DNA of 64,000 nucleotides from Rhodoferax sp. (GTDB lineage Bacteria; Pseudomonadota; Gammaproteobacteria; Burkholderiales; Burkholderiaceae_C), in NCBI GenBank assembly GCA_003133245.1, contig PKWM01000018.1, forward strand, positions 1 to 64,000, in the 5' to 3' direction. Every line of letters begins with the position of its first letter. Within the stretch, counting starts at the first letter, position 1. Below the pieces are notes generated by a model, which was given only the letters and a program-made list of their open reading frames with translations, was not told the DNA's origin and did no database searches. This document shows positions 8,279 through 16,243 of the stretch, piece after piece. The position numbers were made by a program, and so were the translations under genes.

Positions 8279-8875
8279 TTACGTTTGCGCCTGATTAGGG
8301 GCGTCTTGCTTTCCCATCTGCCCAGTCCAACGCTGCGCAAATTCGGCTGGAATTCCGAATTGATCGAGAATTCGAGCCACCACGTGATCGATCATGTCGT
8401 CAAGCGATGTCGGGCGGTTGTAGAAGGCCGGCATCGGCGGCATGATCGTCACGCCCATACGAGACATTTTGAGCATGTTTTCCAGATGCACGTCACTGAG
8501 CGGCATTTCTCGGGTTACCAGCACCAGTTTTCGCCGCTCCTTGAGAATCACATCGGCTGCCCGGTGGATCAAATGATCGCCCGTACCATGGGCAATTGCC
8601 GCCAAACTGCGCATTGAGCACGGCGCGACAACCATCCCTTCGGTGACAAATGACCCGGAGGAGATTGTCGCCCCCATATTTCCTTCAGAATGATCCACCG
8701 TTGCCAAGGCCCGAACCTGTTTCGCGGTATAGGTGGTTTCGTGTTCGATGGTCTGGATCGCCCACTTGCTGAGAACTAGGTGGGTTTGCACCTCTGTGTT
8801 CTTCAACGCCTCAAGCAAACGGATGCCAAAAATTGCACCTGTAGCGCCAGTAATGCCGACAATTAGCCGTTTCAA
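8279..8875 (-). CDS. ubiX: UbiX-type flavin prenyltransferase
   Basis: 198 residues starting at TTG 8875, with AGGAGAG 5 bases upstream. UbiX attaches a dimethylallyl group to FMN to make the prenyl-FMN cofactor of UbiD enzymes. Visible family motifs are GITGATGAIFG at the N-terminus, GSFVTEGMVVAPCSM with the following RSLAAIAHGTGD around the middle, the KERRKLVLVTRE strand, and FYNRP near the C-terminus. The length is normal. It is the first gene of the operon that carries one complete and one partial UbiD gene, so it likely serves these dedicated enzymes rather than, or as well as, ubiquinone synthesis. Many genomes carry such a second ubiX (general knowledge). The symbol denotes the family; a pad1/dedicated-paralogue name would be equally valid. 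Confidence 0.88.
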   Translation of the reverse strand: MKRLIVGITGATGAIFGIRLLEALKNTEVQTHLVLSKWAIQTIEHETTYTAKQVRALATVDHSEGNMGATISSGSFVTEGMVVAPCSMRSLAAIAHGTGDHLIHRAADVILKERRKLVLVTREMPLSDVHLENMLKMSRMGVTIMPPMPAFYNRPTSLDDMIDHVVARILDQFGIPAEFAQRWTGQMGKQDAPNQAQT

Positions 8876-9049
8876 TTTGCTCTCCTAGAACGAATTACCA
8901 ATCCATCTCCAGTTGGTGCATGAAAGTCCATAATTTGAACTAAATTAAAATGCAGCCAGTGGCTGAAAGTCTTTCATACGCCGCCTTACAGAGATAAACA
9001 TAGAGGCCTGAATATATATCAAATTTCAACTCAAATAACATGAGAAATA

Positions 9050-9061
9050 GAACATTTGTTC
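9050..9061. promoter_or_regulatory. possible operator palindrome GAACA-TT-TGTTC
   Basis: Perfect 5-bp inverted repeat with a 2-base centre, about 175 bases upstream of the ubiX start in an A+T-rich leader. It has the form of a dimeric-repressor site. No regulator gene is adjacent, and a 12-bp palindrome can occur by chance. Confidence 0.25.
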
Positions 9062-9091
9062 CAAAATACGGACTTTTCTCAAGAGCCCGTA

Positions 9092-9160
9092 TGGAACGTC
9101 CGGATCATCCATGTTGAGTGGGGGTTATTTCGCCGTTGCGGGCGCCCTGCACAAAGGTTT
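9092..9160 (-). pseudogene. decayed fragment of a second PEBP-family gene
   Basis: The DNA aligns with positions 9606-9670 of the adjacent intact PEBP gene. GGAACGTC, then TCATCCATG, TGAG, and a TGCGGGC block are shared, with scattered substitutions and small indels. On the minus strand one frame still reads MDDPDVP, the PEBP ligand-site motif, but an in-frame stop lies shortly before it. It looks like the residue of a tandem duplication, or of an older paralogue. Only about 70 bases are recognisable. Confidence 0.45.
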
Positions 9161-9296
9161 TTAAAAGCTGGCCGTTCAATGTGGCGCGAAAATACAATTG
9201 AACCTGGCACCCAAGGGCAGCGGATTGATGGTCACTATTGACTTCTTTGGCACCTGATTACGGATGTTGCCCATTTCAACCATATTGGCCGTCGAA

Positions 9297-9776
9297 CTAT
9301 TTTCGCTTGTACTTTCCAATGAGCTGGGTTTGATCAAGGATGTGCCCTTGCATCGCTGCTTTGACCTCCAGCTTGGTCGCACCAGCCTCTAAGGCAAGCA
9401 TGCGGTCGAGGGCGTAAAGCGCAAAGACGTAGCGGTGTTCGGATGGCTCATACTGCGGCGGCGGACACGGGCCGGTATAGACATTTTTGCCAGCCCCGTT
9501 GGTACCCGCGATGCCAACCGATCCGCCCTCTGGAATTTCACGGGTACTGGCCGGGATGTTGAAGAGGGTCCAATGGTCGAACACACCGTCGGGTCGCAAT
9601 TGCTTGGGAACGTCGGGGTCATCCATGATGAGCGCGAGCGATTTTGTCGCTGCGGGCACGCCCGCAAAGGTGAGCGCCGGGCTCAAGCTTCGATCTCCAT
9701 CGCAGGTGTACTTGGACGGAATGGGGCCATTTGCCGTAAATGCGAGGCTGGCAAGTATCAATGTTGAAGTGACCAT
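9297..9776 (-). CDS. YbhB/YbcL-family PEBP protein (Raf kinase inhibitor-like)
   Basis: 159 residues. The family pattern is clear: IPSKYTCDG near the N-terminus, SPALTFAGVPAATKSLAL, the DDPDVP ligand-site motif at about residues 52-57, FDHWTLFNIP, then GPCPPP and HRYVFALYALD. The bacterial family (YbhB, YbcL) has a phosphatidylethanolamine-binding-protein fold with a small anion-binding pocket, and its physiological role is poorly known. The N-terminus is mildly hydrophobic but aligns with the cytoplasmic family start, so no cleaved signal peptide is assumed. It is a single gene, convergent with nothing and divergent from tsaD. Next to it is a decayed copy of the same family. Confidence 0.85.
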   Translation of the reverse strand: MVTSTLILASLAFTANGPIPSKYTCDGDRSLSPALTFAGVPAATKSLALIMDDPDVPKQLRPDGVFDHWTLFNIPASTREIPEGGSVGIAGTNGAGKNVYTGPCPPPQYEPSEHRYVFALYALDRMLALEAGATKLEVKAAMQGHILDQTQLIGKYKRK

Positions 9777-9913
9777 GATGATTGATGTGGGTTAAAGACT
9801 TGTTTCACTATAGCCGCTTTCAGTTCTATTCATTTCCGGAAGACGACTCTATGAAGAACTTGCATCATGCTGTCACGCTGCTGGTCGGCAGCATCGCCTA
9901 AACTCTGATCTCT

Positions 9914-10978
9914 ATGGTAAAAAATTTGCAGGTTCTGGGGATTGAATCCTCTTGTGACGAAACCGGTGTGGCGCTGGTGGAGGTGCGCGGTACCGCGTTG
10001 CCGGTGCTGCTCGCTCACGCCTTGCACAGCCAGATCGTGATGCACCAGGCCTACGGCGGTGTTGTGCCGGAGCTGGCCAGTCGTGACCATATTCGCCGGG
10101 TGCTGCCGCTGACAGAACAAGTGCTGCTCGAATCCAAACGAAGTCTGACTGACATCGATGTGGTGGCCTTTACCCGCGGTCCGGGGTTGGCGGGTGCCTT
10201 GCTGGTCGGCGCTGGCGTGGCCTGCGCGCTGGGGGCTGCGCTGGCCAAGCCGGTGCTGGGGGTGCATCACCTCGAAGGCCATTTGTTGTCGCCTTTTTTG
10301 AGTGTTGACCCGCCCGAATTTCCGTTTGTGGCGCTGCTGGTTTCAGGCGGTCACACGCAACTGATGCGGGTCGATGGAGTGAGTCGCTACACATTGCTGG
10401 GCGAAACCATTGACGACGCTGCGGGCGAGGCGTTTGACAAGTCGGCCAAGCTATTAGGCCTGGTTTACCCGGGTGGGCCAGCGCTGGCCCAGTTGGCTGA
10501 ACAGGGCAATGCCCAGGCCTTCAAGTTGCCGCGCCCCCTGCTGCACAGCGGCAACCTGGATTTTTCATTTGCCGGTTTAAAAACGGCAGTGCTGGTGCAG
10601 GCCAAAAAACTGGCGCTGGCGCAGGGCAGCGCGGTCGAGGCGCTGCCTGTAGAGGTGCTGGCGGATCTGGCCGCCTCCACGCAAGCAGCCATCGTCGAAG
10701 TACTGGTTAAAAAGTCGCTTGCCGCGCTAACTCAAACCGGTTTGCGCCGACTGGTGGTAGCTGGTGGTGTCGGTGCCAACCGCAGCTTGCGCCAGCAACT
10801 CAATGCCGCTTGTGCCGCACGTCAAGTACGGGTGCATTATCCCGAGTTGCATCTGTGTACCGACAACGGTGCCATGATTGCCATGGCAGCGGCCATGCGA
10901 CTCCAGGCCGGCGTGCAAAGCGCCAGCACGGTTTACGCTTTTGACGTCAAACCACGCTGGCCGATGGATCTGCTTTAG
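9914..10978 (+). CDS. tsaD: tRNA N6-adenosine threonylcarbamoyltransferase TsaD
   Basis: 354 residues with the complete Kae1/Qri7/TsaD pattern: [10 protein letters not shown] at residues 8-17, the metal-binding HHLEGH (two histidines) at about 115-120, SGGHTQLM at about 142, [10 protein letters not shown] at about 175, and TDNGAMIA near the C-terminus with the third metal ligand. TsaD transfers the threonylcarbamoyl group from the TsaC product to A37 of ANN-reading tRNAs, together with TsaB and TsaE. These partners are not in the window. It is a single transcription unit, divergent from the PEBP gene and convergent with the RquA-like gene. Confidence 0.95.
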   Translation: MVKNLQVLGIESSCDETGVALVEVRGTALPVLLAHALHSQIVMHQAYGGVVPELASRDHIRRVLPLTEQVLLESKRSLTDIDVVAFTRGPGLAGALLVGAGVACALGAALAKPVLGVHHLEGHLLSPFLSVDPPEFPFVALLVSGGHTQLMRVDGVSRYTLLGETIDDAAGEAFDKSAKLLGLVYPGGPALAQLAEQGNAQAFKLPRPLLHSGNLDFSFAGLKTAVLVQAKKLALAQGSAVEALPVEVLADLAASTQAAIVEVLVKKSLAALTQTGLRRLVVAGGVGANRSLRQQLNAACAARQVRVHYPELHLCTDNGAMIAMAAAMRLQAGVQSASTVYAFDVKPRWPMDLL

Positions 10979-10989
10979 GGTAGAGTTCC

Positions 10990-11790
10990 TCAGGCAGCGC
11001 CGTTTTTGGTCGCTACCAGGACTTGAAAATTGCCAAAGAAAACGGTGCGGCGTTCGCAAGTGAAACCGCCCATGGCCTCAATTTGTTTGAGTGGGTCATG
11101 CGAATCCCAAAGCGCCAAGCCCAGGGGTTCAAAGACTTTGAAGTAGGTCCAGCTCAAGGCGCGCAGCACCCACAGATCGGGGCGATGAAATTCGGCCAGA
11201 TAGAGTTTGCCGCCCGGTGCCAGCACCCGGGCAGCCTCTTTCAAGGCCACGCCTTTGAGTTCGTGCGGGAGTTCGTGCAGCAGGAAAAAGATCACGTTCG
11301 CATCGACCGATCCATCGGCTTGCTTCATGGCAGTGGCGTTTTCTTGCAGGAGCTCAAGTTTCCCGGCGAATTGGGGCAGTTTGCTCTCGGCGTGGGTCAG
11401 CTCATTTTTGATGATGTCGGCAATCAGGACCCGGCGTGCACCCGATTCGACGGCGGCAGTGACGACGCGTGGGATGACATTGCCAAAGGCGCAGGAAGTG
11501 ATCAGCACTTTTTTGCCGCGCAGGTCCATGTGTTTGAGCCCATGGGTGATGGCTGAGACCAACCGGTCGTATTGAAACAGCAAAATAGCCGCAATGATCG
11601 GCTGAAAATCGACCAGGCGAATCAGCCGCATGTTCGAGTAAAGCGGATAGACGTGGGCTGCTTCGTGCTCCAACTGACCTAAAGCACCGCGCACCAGCAG
11701 GGTGCCTCGCGTCAGTGCGAAGAAGAACAGGGCGGTGGCAGAAAGGACGAAAAACACCGAGAAAAAAAGATACATCAACCAGGCAGACAT
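10990..11790 (-). CDS. class I methyltransferase-fold protein resembling RquA (rhodoquinone synthesis)
   Basis: 266 residues, ATG with AAAGGAA upstream. An N-terminal membrane helix (residues 4-28) is followed by a Rossmann methyltransferase domain. The usual Gly-rich SAM motif is replaced by LITSCAFGN at about residues 95-103. Downstream come IFFLLHELP, EAARVLAPGGKLYLAEFHRP and FEPLGLALW, and the end has RRTVFFGNFQVLV. From memory of the family, RquA proteins share the altered motif I (..C.(Y/F)G..), the LLHE(L/Q)P segment and the terminal TxFGG-like end. RquA converts ubiquinone to rhodoquinone, used for fumarate reduction under anoxia. The fit to other tasks in the window (class II RNR, 2-oxoacid oxidoreductase) is good. 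It could also be an uncharacterised relative; the membrane helix is unusual as far as I know. Confidence 0.6.
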   Translation of the reverse strand: MSAWLMYLFFSVFFVLSATALFFFALTRGTLLVRGALGQLEHEAAHVYPLYSNMRLIRLVDFQPIIAAILLFQYDRLVSAITHGLKHMDLRGKKVLITSCAFGNVIPRVVTAAVESGARRVLIADIIKNELTHAESKLPQFAGKLELLQENATAMKQADGSVDANVIFFLLHELPHELKGVALKEAARVLAPGGKLYLAEFHRPDLWVLRALSWTYFKVFEPLGLALWDSHDPLKQIEAMGGFTCERRTVFFGNFQVLVATKNGAA

Positions 11791-11900
11791 TGGTTTCCTT
11801 TGGATTTCGAGGAGAGAGGCGAATCATAGCGTACCGCGCTTGGCCTTGGACTGTCGAATGGCAATTTGTTACCAACCAGTTTTGATCTGGCGCAATTGAC

Positions 11901-12659
11901 TCAATGTCCCAGGATTTTCGATAAAAAGTCTTTGCTGCGTTCGTTTTGTGGATGATTAAAGAAGTCGTTCGGGTTGTTTTGCTCAACAATCTGACCTTCG
12001 TCCATGAAGATGACCCGGTCTGCCACCGCTTTGGCAAAACCCATTTCATGGGTCACACACAGCATGGTGATGCCCTGATTGGCCAGTTCCACCATCACGT
12101 CGAGCACTTCCTTGATCATCTCCGGGTCGAGCGCCGAGGTGGGTTCGTCAAATAGCATGATTTTGGGTGTCAGGCACAGTGCCCGTGCAATCGCCACACG
12201 CTGCTGTTGACCACCGGAAAGCTGGAGCGGGTATTTGCCAGCCTGCTCCGCAATGCGCACGCGCTGCAACTGCTGCATGGCTTTTTCTTCGGCTTCTTTT
12301 TTGGGCAGCTTGCCAACCCACATCGGCGAGAGCGTCAGATTCTCCAGCACTGTCAAGTGCGGGAATAGGTTGAATTGCTGGAATACCATGCCCACTTTTT
12401 TTCGCACCTCGTCGATTACCTTGACGTCGTCAGTCACCTCGACGCCATCGACAAACAGCTTGCCTTGCTGCTGTTCTTCCAACCGGTTTATGCATCGGAT
12501 CAGCGTTGATTTACCTGAACCGGACGGACCGCAAATGACGATGCGTTCACCCGGCGCAACGTCAAGGTCAATATCGCGCAACACATGAAAGTTGTTGCCA
12601 TACCACTTGTTGAGCTTTTCAAATTTGATGATGGGAGATGGGTCTTTGGTGTCGCTCAT
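11901..12659 (-). CDS. aapP: amino acid ABC transporter ATPase (AapP/GltL type)
   Basis: 252 residues from ATG at 12659 (MSDTKD). A longer reading from TTG 12686 is possible but lacks a ribosome site. Walker [10 protein letters not shown] at about residues 42-50, Q-loop FQQFNLFPH, signature [15 protein letters not shown], Walker [16 protein letters not shown]-loop CVTHEMGFA. All belong to the polar amino acid uptake ATPases. It is the last gene of a four-gene operon (binding protein, two permeases, ATPase) in the order of the rhizobial general L-amino acid transporter aapJQMP, and it lies 28 bases after the second permease. It powers import of glutamate/aspartate-like or general L-amino acids. 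Confidence 0.92.
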   Translation of the reverse strand: MSDTKDPSPIIKFEKLNKWYGNNFHVLRDIDLDVAPGERIVICGPSGSGKSTLIRCINRLEEQQQGKLFVDGVEVTDDVKVIDEVRKKVGMVFQQFNLFPHLTVLENLTLSPMWVGKLPKKEAEEKAMQQLQRVRIAEQAGKYPLQLSGGQQQRVAIARALCLTPKIMLFDEPTSALDPEMIKEVLDVMVELANQGITMLCVTHEMGFAKAVADRVIFMDEGQIVEQNNPNDFFNHPQNERSKDFLSKILGH

Positions 12660-12687
12660 GATGTGGCCAATTAGTCTGTCCCGCAAG

Positions 12688-13794
12688 TTATCTCAATTTG
12701 CTCTTGTTGATCTGTCTTTCGACCCACTGGCTGTAGCGCGACATCGAAAAGCAGAAAATGAAATAAATAATTGCAATGAACATATAACCTTGCAATTTGA
12801 AAGGCTTCCAGTCGGCGTCGGCATTGATCGCCATGTCGAGCGCGCCGGTGAGTTCGTACAGGCTCACAATGCTGACCAAAGAGGTGTCTTTGAAGGTGGC
12901 GATGATGCTGTTGACGATGCTCGGCACCACCATGGCAAGCGCCTGCGGCAGCACAATTTTGCGCTGTGTTTGCCAGTACGACAACCCGAGTGTGGCGGCC
13001 GCTTCAATCTGTCCCTTGGGAACGGCTTGCAGGCCACCGCGCACGACTTCGGCCAGATAAGCTGCGTTGAACAAGGTGATCCCCACCAGCACTCGTATCA
13101 GCACGTCAATGGTCAAGCCCGGTGGCATAAACAGCGGGAACATGAAGGAGGCCATGAACAGCACCGAAATCAGCGGCACGCCGCGGACCAGTTCAACATA
13201 AAGTGTGCAGACGACCCGGATCGCTGGCAGATCGGCGCGTCGCCCCAATGCCACTAGCAGCGCAATCGGAAACGCCATCACAATCGACAGCGTGGCGAGC
13301 AAAATGGTCAGCGGCAGACCGCCCCAGCGATCAGTGGTCACTTTTGTCAGGCCGAGCGTATTGCCGTACATCAATACAAAAAATACGGCCAGGATCACCA
13401 ACCACAAACCGGCCAACCACGACTTCCAGAACGCGCGCATGCAGCTCGCCACCAGCATTGCCATCATCAAGAGGGTGGCAACCAGCGGACGCCACTGCTG
13501 GTCGAATGGATAGCGCCCGAAAATAATGAGCCGGTATTTTTCGACAACCACTCCCCAGCAAGCCCCTGATGCCTGCGCCGCACGACAGGCCTGTACATCG
13601 GGCGTCCAGACCGCGTTGAACAGCGACCAATTTAAAAGATTGGGCACAATCCAAAGCAGCAACCCGCCCAGGACGATGGTCGAGAGGCCGGTTTTGACAT
13701 CACCAAACAGGTTGGCGCGCAACCAGGCCAGCAACCCGCTGGTGTTGCTGGGTGCCGGTCGCGCCGCAATCGGCTGGTAGCTCGGGGCATTCAT
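12688..13794 (-). CDS. aapM: general L-amino acid ABC transporter permease (AapM type)
   Basis: 368 residues, with several hydrophobic membrane segments and the EAA-loop motif [20 protein letters not shown] near residue 275, which contacts the ATPase. The extra N-terminal region with a periplasmic stretch (residues about 60-90) is usual for AapM and distinguishes it from short GltK-type permeases. It lies between aapQ (15-base gap) and aapP. It forms the membrane channel as a heterodimer with AapQ. Confidence 0.9.
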   Translation of the reverse strand: MNAPSYQPIAARPAPSNTSGLLAWLRANLFGDVKTGLSTIVLGGLLLWIVPNLLNWSLFNAVWTPDVQACRAAQASGACWGVVVEKYRLIIFGRYPFDQQWRPLVATLLMMAMLVASCMRAFWKSWLAGLWLVILAVFFVLMYGNTLGLTKVTTDRWGGLPLTILLATLSIVMAFPIALLVALGRRADLPAIRVVCTLYVELVRGVPLISVLFMASFMFPLFMPPGLTIDVLIRVLVGITLFNAAYLAEVVRGGLQAVPKGQIEAAATLGLSYWQTQRKIVLPQALAMVVPSIVNSIIATFKDTSLVSIVSLYELTGALDMAINADADWKPFKLQGYMFIAIIYFIFCFSMSRYSQWVERQINKSKLR

Positions 13795-13809
13795 GAAATT
13801 ATTTTGTAT

Positions 13810-14985
13810 TCAGCGTTCTTTGATAGAGACACGCTTGTTGTAGCCATTCATCAACATCGAAGTCAGTAGCGAAATAAACAAGTAGATCGACATCACAATC
13901 GCAATACATTCGACCGCCCGACCAGTCTGGTTCATGGCCGTGTTGGCAATCGAGACAATGTCCGGGTAGCCAATGGCCACCGCCAGCGAAGAATTTTTGA
14001 TCAGGTTCAAATACTGGTTGGTCAACGGTGGAATGATGACGCGAAGCGCCTGCGGCAAGACGATCAGCCGGATTTCCAGACGCAGGTCAAGACCGAGCGC
14101 CGCAGCTGCTTCAGTTTGACCGCGTGACACCGAGGCAATGCCTGAGCGTACGACTTCAGCGATAAAGCTGGCCGTGTAGATTGTCAAACCGAGCAACATG
14201 GCCAGAAATTCGGGTGTCAGCGCACCACCGTTTTCCACTGAGAATTCACCTTTGACCGGATGGTCCAATGCGCTTGGCGCGCCGCCCAGCAGCCACGCCA
14301 GCAAGGCGCTGGCCAGCACCACCCCAAACGGCATCCAGAACATGCTTTTGATGCTACCGGTCGCTTCAAATTGACGGCGTGCCCAGCCGTGGTAGAGCCA
14401 GGCCAGCGCAATGCCGATAACTAGGCCAGCAAGCGCCCAGGCATGGCCGGCTTGCCAAATCGGAATCGGATAATTGAATCCGCCCTTGCTCAGGAAAAAG
14501 GGACCGGCTTGCCAGGCGTCCTGAATGGAAGGCAACATTTCAGTCAGCAGCAGGTACCACATTAGCAATTGCAGCAGCACCGGGATATTGCGAAAACATT
14601 CAACGTAGGTAGAGCACAGGCCGCGCACCAGGGCGTTGCGTGAAAAACGACCAATGCCGATCACCGTACCCAACAAGGTTGCCAAAATAATGCCGACCAC
14701 GGCGACCCTCAAGGTATTGGCCACGCCAACCCAAAACGCGCGCCAGTAAGACTCGGCTGAGTCAAACGGGAAAAGACTTTCGCCGATGGAAAAACCGGCC
14801 GGTTGGTTCAGAAAATCAAAACCGCTCTGAATACCACGCACACGCATATTGGTCAGCGTGTTGGAGGCCAGGAACCAGACTCCCAAAACAATCACGCCGA
14901 TGGCGACGATCTGGTAGATCAAGCCCCTGAAGGCTTGACTGCGCCAGGACCAGCGTTTCTTATTGGGATCGCTCTTTGACGACAT
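13810..14985 (-). CDS. aapQ: general L-amino acid ABC transporter permease (AapQ type)
   Basis: 391 residues, longer than simple polar amino acid permeases, as expected for AapQ. The first membrane helix is at about residues 20-42, followed by a periplasmic segment with FDFLNQPAGFSIGESL, then the permease core (VANTLRVAVVGIILATLLG) and the EAA loop TEAAAALGLDLRLEIRLIVL near residue 300. It starts at ATG 14985, 68 bases after aapJ. The space between aapJ and aapQ may hold a stem that lowers downstream expression, but none stands out. Confidence 0.9.
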   Translation of the reverse strand: MSSKSDPNKKRWSWRSQAFRGLIYQIVAIGVIVLGVWFLASNTLTNMRVRGIQSGFDFLNQPAGFSIGESLFPFDSAESYWRAFWVGVANTLRVAVVGIILATLLGTVIGIGRFSRNALVRGLCSTYVECFRNIPVLLQLLMWYLLLTEMLPSIQDAWQAGPFFLSKGGFNYPIPIWQAGHAWALAGLVIGIALAWLYHGWARRQFEATGSIKSMFWMPFGVVLASALLAWLLGGAPSALDHPVKGEFSVENGGALTPEFLAMLLGLTIYTASFIAEVVRSGIASVSRGQTEAAAALGLDLRLEIRLIVLPQALRVIIPPLTNQYLNLIKNSSLAVAIGYPDIVSIANTAMNQTGRAVECIAIVMSIYLFISLLTSMLMNGYNKRVSIKER

Positions 14986-15053
14986 AGTTTTAGGTGACGT
15001 CGTCGATCAACTCAATGACGACCATCGCGGCAATCCATGACGCCAGCGAAATG

Positions 15054-16088
15054 TCAGCGCAACGGATAGGCGTACATCAAACCGCCTTTGTTCCACTGGT
15101 TATTCAGACCGCGTGGCAAGCCCAGGGCTGATTTGGGTCCGACGTTGCGCTCGAAGATTTCACCGTAGTTGCCGGTGGCCTTGAGAGCCCGTGCCATCCA
15201 GTCCTTGTCCAACCCAAGAAGCTTGCCGGTGTCATCGCCGGTGCCCAAAATGCGCTTGACGACCGGATCCTGGCTGCTGGTTTTGAGCTGATCAACCTGC
15301 GCTTGGGTAATGCCGTATTCTTCGGCTTCAATCAGACCATATATAACCCATTTGACGATCGCAAACCACTCGTCGTCACCGCGGCGCACCATCGGACCGA
15401 GCGGCTCCTTGGAGACCAGCTCGGGCAAAATGAGGTGATCAGCGGGTACCGGAGCGACCTTGTTGCGGATCGAGGCCAGACCCGAAGCGTCCGTGGTGTA
15501 TGAGATGCAGCGGCCGGCAAAGTAAGCGGCGGTTGCGGCTTCTTCTTTTTCGAACACCACGGTTTTGATGTTCAGGTTATTGGCTTTGGAGTAATCGGTG
15601 AGGTTTTTCTCGGTGGTAGTTCCCGATTGCACGCACACGGTCTGATTTTTGAATTGCTTGGCGCTGGTAATTTTGCTTTTCTTGGGGACGATGAAACCCT
15701 GGCCGTCATAGTAGGTTACGACGGTGTCGTTCAGGCCCAGGGAGACATCACGGGTCAACGTAAAAGTAGTGTTGCGTGAGAGCAAGTCGATTTCGCCGGA
15801 CTGCAATGCAGTAAAACGCTGTTGCGCGGTCAGCGGAACGTATTTCACCTTGTCGGCGCTTCCCAACACGGCCGCAGCTACCGCGCGGCAGATATCCACA
15901 TCGAGGCCAGCCCATTTGCCACTCGAGTCAGCAGCAGAAAAACCGGCAAGACCGGTGTGTACGCCGCACACTACCTGGCCATGAGCCTTGACGGCATCGA
16001 GGGTTTTGCCGGCTTGTGCTGGAGCGGCAATCAGAGTTCCGAGGGCGGCAACAACGGCTGTCAGCGTTTTTAGTTTTTTCAAATTCAT
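15054..16088 (-). CDS. aapJ: general L-amino acid ABC transporter periplasmic binding protein (AapJ type)
   Basis: 344 residues with a Sec signal peptide (TLTAVVAALGTLIAAPAQA, cleavage after AQA). The mature part has the family 3 solute-binding pattern: VVCGVHTGLAGFSAAD, GLDVDICRAVAAAVLG, RFTALQSGEIDLLSRNTT, and VQSGTTTEKNLTDY in the hinge region. The length and the GRNTT-like motif match AapJ/BztA rather than the shorter GltI. GGAGCAATTC precedes the ATG. It is the first gene of the operon. Upstream (16089-16243) is a shared region divergent from the serine hydrolase gene; a small inverted repeat GCGAC-A-GTCGC lies around 16122-16132. Confidence 0.92.
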   Translation of the reverse strand: MNLKKLKTLTAVVAALGTLIAAPAQAGKTLDAVKAHGQVVCGVHTGLAGFSAADSSGKWAGLDVDICRAVAAAVLGSADKVKYVPLTAQQRFTALQSGEIDLLSRNTTFTLTRDVSLGLNDTVVTYYDGQGFIVPKKSKITSAKQFKNQTVCVQSGTTTEKNLTDYSKANNLNIKTVVFEKEEAATAAYFAGRCISYTTDASGLASIRNKVAPVPADHLILPELVSKEPLGPMVRRGDDEWFAIVKWVIYGLIEAEEYGITQAQVDQLKTSSQDPVVKRILGTGDDTGKLLGLDKDWMARALKATGNYGEIFERNVGPKSALGLPRGLNNQWNKGGLMYAYPLR

Positions 16089-16243
16089 TGAATTGCTCCA
16101 TTTAAATAAAAGAAATTAAAAATGGACTGCGACAGTCGCCTGTGAGCTGATCCAAGAGTTGGACTTTAGCAGCATTGCGAGAATGCAGCTATCGGGCTTT
16201 ACGCTCGCGTGTCAGCGAAAATATTTTTATTGGAGAGTAACTT

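Larger units (their letters stand above)
8876..9296. other. 421-bp intergenic leader upstream of the ubiX operon
   Basis: No intact gene. The stretch from about 8930 to 9060 is A+T-rich and should hold the promoter of the minus-strand operon, but no convincing -35/-10 pair was identified. A small palindrome (GAACA-TT-TGTTC) lies at 9050-9061. The part from 9092 to 9160 resembles the neighbouring PEBP gene and looks like a decayed copy (separate entries). Confidence 0.6.
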
